Assembly (NCBI GenBank): GCA_961205875.1
Contig: OY540812.1
Span: 33,365,098 to 33,429,097, forward strand
Source: Sialis fuliginosa
Taxonomy: Eukaryota; Arthropoda; Insecta; Megaloptera; Sialidae
DNA length: 64,000 nucleotides
Direction: 5' to 3'
The position numbers were made by a program, and so were the translations under genes. Positions within the stretch are counted from its first letter, which is position 1. Each line of letters starts with the position of its first letter. The notes under the pieces are model-generated. The model was not told the origin of the DNA. It did not search any database and saw nothing but the letters and a program-made list of their open reading frames with translations. Below are positions 55,410 through 64,000 of this stretch, in pieces.

Positions 55410-56104
55410 CTTTACTTTATGTTATAAAATACTGATGCAAATAGACAATAAAAAAATCTTGGTTCATTCTCGATAGCTGTAGGTAGGTTTCTAGATTACA
55501 ATTCAGTATTGTCGGTACAATATTGAATTATTTAATTTTAATAAAAAAAAAATTCTTGCGTTCGTCCAGTGCAAAATTAATAGTATGTAATTTTAATCCG
55601 ATTTCCGGCTCTATCAGAATTTTTTTTACAAGAATATTTATTTTGCTGGAAATTAAAATAATATACCTATTTTGATAATTAAAATAAAGTGAAAAAGTTT
55701 TTTTACAGTTTAGGGTCCAAAATCTCACTTAATACGTACCCGAATAAATATTTGACTGAATTGACTATATAATATTTAAGTTTCCAATATTGTTTCTGTG
55801 AAATTGTTATTTTAACAGTAAGGGCCTTAATATACGTCTGGACTAATATGTTATTGAATGTTTAAATAATATCTAAGGTTTTTATTTTTTATTTTAATAA
55901 TTTTAAACCATACTTAATATGCGTCTGAACTAATATTTTATTTTATTTATTATAATAAATATAAAATTTTTACTACTGTTTATGTGGTTTTGTTATTTTA
56001 ACAATGAAAGACCTAAATCGTACAAAATATGAATTTAGACTTTTTAAAATTAATTAAATAATACCTATCTGCTTTATAAATTAATATCATTTTGTCTTTT
56101 ATTT
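55410..56104. other. AT-rich non-coding region
   Basis: Nothing beyond AT-rich sequence. Confidence 0.35.
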
Positions 56105-56300
56105 CATACATTTCCTAATATTATTTTGGCATTCTATAGAATTCCTAGGGATTCTATAGAATGCCTAGGCAAAGTATATAATAAATTTATATTAAACAAA
56201 TATTTTATACTTTGCCTGAAATCGTCAGGCATTGTATAGAATTCCTAGGAATTCTATACAATGCCTGAATTACATACATTGCCGGTAACATATACATAAA
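56105..56300. repeat. Solo dyad cluster related to 54229-55409
   Basis: Two 38-bp dyads (56129-56166 nearly perfect, 56228-56265 perfect and extending to 44 bp at 56225-56268) lie beside CATTGCCGGTAACATATACA, the inner end word of the arms at 54.4 and 55.2 kb. It looks like a related solo terminus. Confidence 0.65.
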
Positions 56301-56500
56301 TTAAAAATTAATTTTTCGAAATCAAATATATTTTTTTATTGAAAAAAAATACGGATAGTTCACAACTAAAGGGGTGCTAGGTCAATAACCTTAATTCTAA
56401 CACAAGTGATTGTATTATCATGTGATATTTTTATAAATGATTTCTGATTAGGCATTATACTTGGGTATTGGGTATATTGAATATAAGAAAATAAGAAATT

Positions 56501-56600
56501 AGAGCTGCACGCCAAAGATAAGACTTTTCTTAGTCTTGTCTCAGTTTCAGTTTCGAAACGAGATTGAGCCGAGACGAGAGTGCCTTAAATTTGAACAAGA
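56501..56600 (+). repeat. Possible hAT-like terminus tiled with AGAC/GTCTCG words
   Basis: AGAGCTGCACGCC is followed by repeated AGACTTTTCTTAGTCTTGTC, GTCTCAG and GAGACGAGA words. This is the same motif-tiled style as other elements here. No partner end was found. Confidence 0.3.
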
Positions 56601-56614
56601 CGGTTTTGAAATAT

Positions 56615-56815
56615 TACAAAGCTTTTATTAGCTTGACTTGAAACAACGTAAGAAAATCTTACAACTCATTTTTCACCTACTTTTAATTGTCATATCGATT
56701 TGAAATTTTGTACACGTGTATAAATCACCGGACTTATACACGTGTTTCAAATTGATACGACAGTTAGAAGTGGGTGATATTGTCAATTACAGGTCAAGTT
56801 AATAAAAACTTTGTA
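56615..56815. repeat. 201-bp foldback
   Basis: TACAAAGCTTTTATTAGCTT pairs with AAGTTAATAAAAACTTTGTA. Further in, GTACACGTGTATAA and TTATACACGTGT flank a short CCGG-containing centre. CACGTG occurs once in each arm. Non-coding; no target duplication identified. Confidence 0.65.
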
Positions 56816-57092
56816 AAAAGTATATAATTTGACTATATCTAATATCGTGTTTCAATAAACTAATAATTGTCTATTATTTAAAGCTAGCAATGCAATAAAG
56901 TATAAGTAATATCATTCTAAAACCATATGGCGGACGCCTCAAGATGGCGAATTACCTTTTTCGTCACAACTCCCTTAACATGGGTATCAAATGAAAGGGT
57001 TTAACGAGTATTTTCAGCTATAACAAAATTTTCAGATTTATATGACTAAAACCAATAAAAACGTGGGGCGCTTATGCATGAAAGCAAATATA

Positions 57093-57560
57093 TACGAGGC
57101 GTGGACAAAAAGTTCGTAGACTGATTTTTTTTCTTGAAACGTGGAAACGCTGTAGTTAATGACTATGTTGGAAGTCGCATGTACAAGTGTTGTGAGCATT
57201 CAGTAAAAATTTGGGCATCGTCGGAGCAATATGTTATATTAAGCGTTTTTTTTTTTGATCATTTTTTGTCGACGATACGAAACATCAACGAACGAATATC
57301 AACCTATTCCCCGGATCTGGCTCCGTGCGACTTCTTTCTCTTTCCGAAAGTGAAAATGACGATGCGAGGCAAACATTTTCTAGACGTGGCAACCATTCAA
57401 AGGAAAATGACAGGGTGCTTGAAAGCGTTGGCTCCAAATGACATGGAACATTGTTTCCAAGAATGGCAGAAACGCTGGAGTAAGTGTATCACTTCCAAAG
57501 GGAAGTATTTTGAAGAGGATCAAGTTTCTGTAGATGAATAAATAAAATAAGACGAGACCA
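57093..57560 (+). pseudogene. Mariner-type transposase fragment
   Basis: The left end TATACGAGGCGTGGACAAAA then AGTTCGTAGACTG looks like a mariner terminus. An open frame (57134-57541) has at its C-terminal half YSPDLAPCDFFLFPKVK, the block carrying the third catalytic aspartate of mariner transposases, followed by a WQKRWSKCI-type end. The N-terminal DNA-binding domain and the first two aspartates are missing, and the N-terminal third does not resemble a transposase, so a large internal deletion joined unlike parts. No matching right terminal repeat is seen. It is a non-functional relic. Confidence 0.75.
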
Positions 57561-58332
57561 AGGCGAAATGGCTTCAATTTTCACTGTCACCGTCACTTGT
57601 AAAATTTGAGTCTAGACATCACTTCCAAAAACCGAAGAGAATATGCAAAAAAAATGTATGATAGATCTATACAAACATTACATCTAGGGTACTGAATATG
57701 CAGTTTTATTTATTGTATGCTGCTTGTGCGTGAGTATTAATAAAAATACTTTGTGCTGCGATATTGGTAGAATTTCTGATGACTGGTGCAGATTAGTCAA
57801 GGTAAATGGAGATTTGCCTATTGTACCTTGATATCGTTATTATAATTTCTAATGTGATTATTTTTGAAGCTAGATGTCAAGTTATTATAATTTATTCTGT
57901 ACGGATTTAGGGAAACAACTATATCAAAAACATTTTTTGTTATTAACTTGTATTGACCTGAATAAATTATTTTTTTTATTTTTTATTTTTTTTCGGGTAT
58001 TTTATTAATAAACTAGAGTCAAGTGTTACATTAATATAACGCTAAGCCATTATGTTGTTCATGATATAATTTTAAGGTATGTAGGTCTTTCTGGTATATT
58101 CTACTTATTTTTTGACGTGAATAACGTCTAGTGTTTCACTGGGAGAAAGGTATTTCAAAAACTTGATGTAACGTTTCCAGGGTGATTTAAATTCATTGAA
58201 AAACTCAGAAATTAAAAGTCCAACTGGGATTATTTTGGTATCATTCTAACCGGCTTAGAATTCCATATACATTAAACATTAAGCTACCCCGCAAAAATAC
58301 GTTAAGGATGGAGGGGGGCTAAACGTCATTTT
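57561..58332. other. AT-rich non-coding region
   Basis: No gene or RNA supported. Confidence 0.35.
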
Positions 58333-58478
58333 GCGCGCTAGCGTAAATTTAAAATCAATACAGTTCGACACTCAAAGTAGCTAGCATACGGGTTTTGGTA
58401 CCAAGTTATAGTTCTTGATTATATACATATATGAGGTACAAGTTAAATCAAAACATTTAACCAGATAAATAAAAAAAT
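58333..58478 (+). repeat. Direct repeat, first copy
   Basis: CATTTTGCGCGCTAGCGTAA, TTTAAAATCA and CAAGTTATAG..CTTGATTA words recur in the same order at 58818-58958, about 485 bp downstream. Probably two copies of one dispersed repeat or an old tandem duplication. Confidence 0.55.
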
Positions 58479-58817
58479 GTATTTCGTATTTCCGCAATTT
58501 CGCATGTAAATATTAGTTAATTTAAGTGAAACGAAAATAACAGTACCTATTTGAGAATACATTCTCTACGCAAAGACAATTTTATTTTTTTGATTAAATT
58601 TTTTTAATATGAATGAAAAAATTATAAATATTTATTTGTTTTTATGTTCATAAAAATAATAAGAAATAACGAAAACAAAAAGCAAATTGTAAAAAGTAAA
58701 CGCACAATTTCCTAAATTAATGTACAATGTACAGGTTTTTCAATTTTTTTTTTGATATTAATCTATTTTTAATTTATTAATAAGGAGATTTTACAGACAA
58801 ACAAACGCGCAGCATTC

Positions 58818-58958
58818 ATTTTGCGCGCTAGCGTAAATTTAAAATCAGTATACTCGACACACAGACCAGCTTTTGGTCTCAAGTTATAGATCTTGATTAA
58901 ATCTACGAGGTACAAGTACAAATCAAAACATTTAACTAGTTTTCATAAATGAAAAACA
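58818..58958 (+). repeat. Direct repeat, second copy
   Basis: It starts with the same 20-mer CATTTTGCGCGCTAGCGTAA as 58333 and shares the following words, with small length differences in the TA-rich part. Confidence 0.55.
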
Positions 58959-59099
58959 TTATATAATAAAAAAATCAGAATGGCGGCTGAAACACGCGGA
59001 AAAGCCAGTATGAAACATTAAAGACGCATAGCATTGGAAAGATCGCCTCAGCAGCTATCGGAAAATATACCATTACCAGTAGGTAGCTTTAATTTCTAA

Positions 59100-59373
59100 A
59101 CTATCTACATATTTTAAAAATCTGAAAAAATTCAGAATGTAGCTTTTAATTAGTACTTCCACTGAAAATTATAACGAATACTGTCAAAATTATTTTGGAC
59201 CCCCTCCCATAAAATGCAGCAAAAAATGTTATATGACCTTTTGATTTTAACCCTTCAGTCACGATATATTTGCATTTAAATGTCGTTATCAGAGCGTCCC
59301 CTCCTCCCTTCTACTTTCTAAACTATCGATGCAAAAAATCAAAAAAAATCCAGAATGTAGCTTTTAGTTAGTA
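59100..59373 (-). repeat. Reverse copy of the 52-kb tandem unit
   Basis: CAGAATGTAGCTTTTAATTA, ATATGACCTTTTGATTTTAA, CACGATATATTTGC, GTTATCAGAGCG and AACTATCGATGCAAAAA match 52262-52790 in inverted orientation. Non-coding. Confidence 0.55.
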
Positions 59374-59921
59374 CGGAAAATGTTGGGTACAAAAGTTTTA
59401 GGATTTTAGTGGAGGTTTTAAGGTCATTTTGGGGTCAACCAATTTTTTTTAAATGGAAACTTAGTTATTTTTTTGCAGATTTGTATTTTGCAAAAAATTA
59501 GATATAATTTTTGTTTAAAAATGTTTTTAAAAGACTTTCATTTTAACGTAATTTTTTTTTTTACATCAAAAAATTTTTTTTGTAAACAAACGTTTTGAAA
59601 TTATTATCTTAGATGTTTGAGAAAAAATGCAGTTTAAAAAAATAATTTTTTTATAATTTCATAATTTTTTAAATCAAAAAAAAATTTTTATAATGTAACA
59701 AAATAAAAAAAAATGTTAAAATTAAAATTGTTATAAATTTTTTCAGACAAAAGTTGTTTCTTTTTTTCTGCAAAATACGAATTTAAAAAAAATAAATAGG
59801 TTTCGTTTAAAAAAAATTGCTGACCCCAAAATGACCTTCAAACCTCCACTCAAGGTCAAAATTGTTACCCCCATTTATTTTGTCGTTCTAAATCCTGAAA
59901 CTTTTGTACCAAATATTTTCC
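59374..59921. mobile_element. 548-bp foldback, homologous to 10101-10936
   Basis: GGAAAATGTTGGGTACAAAA and TTTTGTACCAAATATTTTCC are the outer arms. Inside, AAGGTCATTTTGGGGTCA (59420-59437) and its complement (59821-59838) mirror each other. Position and flanking words (GGTTTTAAGGTCA..., AAATGGAAACTTA) correspond to the foldback at 10 kb, so the two are diverged relatives. Non-coding. Confidence 0.65.
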
Positions 59922-61297
59922 ATAAGAATCCATAGTTTTCCCTATACACTTAAAGTAATCTCATAGTTTTCCATATATTAATAATCTCAAGATTAAAAAA
60001 TCATCCTGTATACATACTTAGATTTCCTGAAATGTATACATTTTTTAAGAGTTATAAAGAAATAATATAAATTAAAGTGAGTGTTATTTTTTTCAATTTG
60101 AAGCATTTTATGTTACAACAAATGGACTTGAGTTATTTTCAATTTATAACAAATGTAATTGTTAATTTTGAAAGTGGCCTAAGTCCATTTGTGGTAAAAA
60201 AACACATATTATTCTTTTAATATTTGGGGTTATTTTAATAGTAATTGTAAATTTAACTCTCTTAGAAACACTTAATCAATGTGGCACATTGATATCTTAC
60301 ACGTATATTTTTAATTTTATTGAAACGCAAACCCTTAAATATCTCAGTTTAAACATAAGTGGACTTAGGCCACTTTTAAAATAAACGCCTCATATATATT
60401 CAAATAAAAAATCTATACACATTGTGCAGATAGTATATAGTAGATGCAATTGATTTGAATATAATATTATAATAAAATATGTAAATATGTACATCTTCTG
60501 TATCTTCAAATTCTAAGGTGTTTCATGATTTTTAATTTTCCTGGATTTTACATAAAAATCTTCCGAAAATAAAATATGTACATATATATTCTAAAGTATA
60601 ATTAAAAAACGTCTGAAATTCTTTACAAAAGCATACGTTATTTATATAATACGAAAAATGGCATTGAGTTATGTAAAATTAAGAAATGAAAAGATACATT
60701 TGCTGTTAAAATTTTGTTACAGTATAAATAACAACATGAAAAGAAATTGAAAATGGTGCGTACAAGTGCGTGTATGCGTGTTTACAGGAACGTAATTGTA
60801 AACTTTCTTTAGGGTCTGAATTATACAATGATTTTATTTGTAGATTTAAATTGATTTTTTTTTTATTTTGTTGCATCAAAATAGTGATATAAAATAATGA
60901 AAATGATATTGTATGTAATCATTATGAAAGAGAATGCTAAAAACTAAATTTAAAATCATACTTTATTATAACTAATATTTTTTATAATAACATTACTTAA
61001 AATAATAATATGGACATACATGACTTTTGTATATTTAAAATATTTTTAATTAATACGAAAATTTGTATTATACCTATACATATTCTTTTTCTTTTTTCAC
61101 TTTTTTGGGGGCAGGCCGGAGGGCATGTGGATCATAGGACTCCCCAATAATTATTTTTTTGTAAATTTTAATTATTTTTGATAAGTTTTTTTGAGGAGGA
61201 GCATGATCCATATAATCCTCCCCAAAAAAATTATTGTAATATTTAATTTGCTTAAATTTTATATTTTATTATCTTTTTTTTTAAAGAGGGGCGAATA
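59922..61297. other. AT-rich non-coding region with a small inverted repeat
   Basis: AGTGGCCTAAGTCCATTTGT at about 60173 and the complementary TAAGTGGACTTAGGCCACT ending near 60376 bracket about 200 bp, perhaps a MITE without clear duplication. At 61110-61250, two related GGATCATAGGACTCCCC and CATATAATCCTCCCC segments follow each other. No gene. Confidence 0.4.
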
Positions 61298-61574
61298 TTT
61301 CTCAAACCACTAATCCAATTAGAACCAAAATCAATAGGTCTGGAATACTCACTAAGACAAACATTTTTCCCGCAATTAATTTAGATCGATGCATTTTTAC
61401 AGTAATTATTGTGAACGAAAGAAAATTCTATATCCAGACACACGCACAGCCGCCATATGGAAATCAAAAACTGCGTTTTGAAGATATTACAATCAGAATC
61501 TGCTCTTATCTCGAACACGATTTTTTACGGTACTCTAATATCTAATACTTCCATTTCTTTCAGAACATGGAAGT
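61298..61574 (-). repeat. RepB fragment, minus copy
   Basis: It shares AATAGGTCTGGAATACTCAC, AGATCGATGCATTTTTACAG, CGCACAGCCGCCAT and TTCTTTCAGAACATGGAAGT with the right part of 42219-42852. Its left terminus is missing. Confidence 0.55.
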
Positions 61575-61839
61575 AAAAATTGTTCAAGACTGTTTAAAAC
61601 CCCTAGCAAGCGCCATTTATTTTTTTTTATATAAAATATATTTTTCCCATTTATAATTATGTAATAAACAATAAGATTTTGAAATATTATAAGGAATCTT
61701 AAATATTTTACTGCAATTACTGATAAAAAAATACTAATCTATACATATATTTAAAAATGAAAGTTCGTTTGTATGTGACTTATACACTCGGGAATTACAA
61801 AGTACAAGATACAAAAAAAAAACATTTTGGTCTAATAAA

Positions 61840-62200
61840 GATTGAAGAATTATTTTAAAAATTTAAAAAACGTTTGAAAACTTTTCATATTTATTTTATT
61901 TTAGAAAAAATAAAAACAAATACAAAATGTTAAAAAAAATTCTAGAATAATGCTCCAAGTTTCTATAAACATTTTTTGTATCTTCTCTAAAATTGATGAT
62001 TTCTGAGTTAAAAAATCTTTAATGTTCAAAATCTCGAAATTATTTTGTTAGATATCATTAAAATTTGTAATGTTTAGGGTGTTAAAAAAAAGTTTTCAAT
62101 TAAAGATTCCTGTTTTTTCACGTAGAATAAGATTACTAAATAAAAACTATAGGTTCCTATTTAAAAAAATGATGTTGACCTTCAAATATCCTTGAAGGCT
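61840..62200. repeat. Single arm of the 10-kb foldback family
   Basis: TTCAAAATCTCGAAATTATT, TTGTTAGATATCATT, AAAAGTTTTCAATTAAAGAT and AAAATGATGTTGACCTTCAA match the right arm of 10101-10936 in order. The second AGGTCA-type half site has decayed to AGGATA. Just before it, at 61736-61790, is a Helitron-style 5' word (TCTATACATATA..., ACACTCGGGAATTAC). Confidence 0.55.
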
Positions 62201-62335
62201 ACTTAAAATAACAAATAAATATTACTATTCGATTACCTCCTCACAACCAAACATTTTTTTCAAATATACAGATAAGAATCTGTAACACTTTAAATGCCAT
62301 GTATATGCCATGATAATATTAGAAAATGTGTTAAA

Positions 62336-63095
62336 TCCTTAATATATATAAAGCTCAACGTCTGTCTGTATGTCTGTCTGTCCGTTAGTGCGCTTATCAC
62401 TCGAGAACCATTTATCAGATTTACGTGGTTTCTTTTTAATTCATAGGTACATTCTTTGGCCAAGTTATAAGCTATATTTTGTTACGTTAGGTAACATAAC
62501 AAGTAAGCAGTGATGATAATAGTAAATCAAGTCGGAAATTTTTTAAAATATAATAAAATAAAGTCAGCGACACCATATGTCTAACTTTTATATTTAAGCC
62601 ACAATGACTGCTTTTATGTTACAAAGAAAATTTTAAATATTTGGGTTTTGTTTACGTGGACTTATGAAATAAATTATTTCATCATCATAAGTATTTAATG
62701 TAGATATAATTTGCCCTTTACAGCATCCAATTTGGTCGTATAGTTTAGAAAATATCGAAATATACATACGGGAACATATTATTCGTGCGATGGCAACCCG
62801 AATCGCGGCGTGTGGCAAGGAGGGAACGTGCCAAGTAGACGCAGGGCAGAGGGAATGATCACAGGCCGGTTTTCTTTTGATTGTCAATTATTTATTTTGT
62901 TTTCAATAATTAACTTTTAATTTAAATAGAACAAAAATTATATTTACTTTTTGTTCTGATTCGTTTTTGTTAGGTAGGTAATTTAAATGTTGTTTGGTTT
63001 TTATTACAATAATAACTAATCGTGTTTGTTCAACTATATATTTTTTAAGTCCTTAACAATAATTCCGTAGTCCACGCGAGCGAAGTAAAAGCTAG
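62336..63095 (+). mobile_element. Non-autonomous Helitron copy C
   Basis: It starts TCCTTAATATATATAAAG like copy B and ends AAAGCTAG between A (62335) and T (63096). A GTCTGT tract follows the start. The 3' hairpin is half lost (CCACGCGAGCGAAG is not followed by its complement), so its 3' end is decayed. An internal deletion relative to B removes part of the middle. No coding sequence. Confidence 0.7.
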
Positions 63096-63659
63096 TAAAA
63101 GATATAATTAAATCAGATAGATATTATTTTATTAATTTGATAAGTCCAGATTCATATTATGTAAGATTTAGAGCCTTTATTGTTAAAATATCACATTAAC
63201 AACATTGATGTGTTCATTGACATATTTTGTTTTGAGAAATCTGTATAAGAAGAAATAAAGAATAACTTGTCTTGTTACACCACTGTATACATATATACAT
63301 TATACATACATATGTATGTTTGGATGTATATGTAGTACACTCTCTTTGACGTTTAGATGGAAGTTAATTGCACCAGCATGATATTGGTTTTGTGGTGTGA
63401 AAGACCGACGGAGTTTCATTAAAATTACGAAAATCTGCGCTCACCACAAACACTGGCTTATGATGATGGGTGGTTAAGTAGAGGGAAGAGAAGGAGACGT
63501 TATTCAATTTCGATTTGTGTACAGGTCCAAAGTGTATCACAGATACATGTGAATGTGCGTACATTTGTTTTTAAATTTAAAACAGCTGCTTTTTTTCATG
63601 ATTCAAATTCTACTTAATTAAATTCATTATCTATATATTATTAGTCACTTTAAATTTCA

Positions 63660-63812
63660 AGATTTTAAATCGAAAGTGTAGCCACGAACATGCACAAAAA
63701 AATTATCTAACTAATGGTGAAAACCGCATTGAAATCGGTTCAGTAATTCCTGAGTCTATAAGCCTCTTACAAACTAACATTCATTTTTATACATATATAG
63801 AGATATACTTAC
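63660..63812 (-). mobile_element. Helitron-like 5' fragment, minus strand
   Basis: The minus strand begins TCTCTATATATGTATAAAAA then TGAATGTTAGTTTGTAAGAG, GACTCAGGAATTACTGAACC and GGTTTTCACCATTAGTTAGA, a 5' layout common to insect Helitron-like repeats. The 3' end is outside or lost. Confidence 0.45.
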
Positions 63813-64000
63813 AAAAATATTAGATAAAATTTAGAACCTTATAAATTATATTTTTATTTAAATTGGAAAAAATAAAAATTTCTTATAAGTATCTCGAGCA
63901 TTTAGAGACCTTAAGAAAAATGAAACACTGTGTGAGTCGTTTCTCTTTTCGTGTAGTGAGTAAGCAGCTTATAGCTCAAAAACGATGAAAACACTCTTTG

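Noticed and set aside
1-64000. CRISPR array, bacterial operon, rRNA or canonical tRNA genes
   Set aside because: No regularly spaced identical repeats, no bacterial gene features and no complete cloverleaf were seen; the tRNA-like words are retroelement primer sites or an isolated box B-like word.

Overview
The window is about 64 kb of strongly AT-rich, gene-poor eukaryotic DNA. It is almost certainly an insect genome. Evidence seen: long non-coding stretches, Ty3/gypsy LTR elements primed by tRNA-Lys and (probably) tRNA-Ser, a decayed mariner transposase, Helitron, hAT-like and piggyBac-like non-autonomous elements, and dispersed repeats of a style I know from lepidopteran and other insect genomes. 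I cannot fix the order or species from sequence alone.

The only long intact reading frames belong to two LTR retrotransposons. Element 1 (18271-25731, + strand) has two 1,085-bp LTRs that look identical, a 4-bp ACAT target duplication, a tRNA-Lys-type primer site, gag and pol in different frames, and a canonical A AAA AAC slippery heptamer directly before the gag stop. Element 2 (44215-48741, - strand) has 187-bp LTRs differing at one base, a 5-bp GTTAA duplication and one fused gag-pol frame. It sits inside an older hAT-like element. I recognise no complete host gene. Two short minus-strand segments near 31.5 and 32.2 kb look like possible exons of an unidentified gene.

Everything else is layered repeats. 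0-8 kb: dispersed repeats and a piggyBac-like unit containing hammerhead-type hairpins. 8.4-17 kb: a foldback, a Helitron inside a Helitron, an 8-bp-TSD hAT-like element, and an 843-bp palindrome carrying two hammerhead-like motifs in opposite orientation. 18-26 kb: LTR element 1. 26-34 kb: TIR elements, candidate exons, a hammerhead remnant and a 380-bp hAT-like MITE. 34-38 kb: a 2.3-kb palindrome whose arms are themselves diverged palindromes. 39.6-42.9 kb: one TIR element containing three later insertions. 44-49 kb: LTR element 2 in its host element. 50-64 kb: several TIR elements, a cluster of 38-bp dyads, a mariner fragment, another foldback and a Helitron.

The most interesting points are the paired inverted hammerhead-like motifs, the palindrome made of palindromes, the repeated 38-bp dyad, and a shared design in which several unrelated TIR elements have ends tiled with their own short motif. 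All repeat relationships were found by eye. No alignments, folds or database searches were run.
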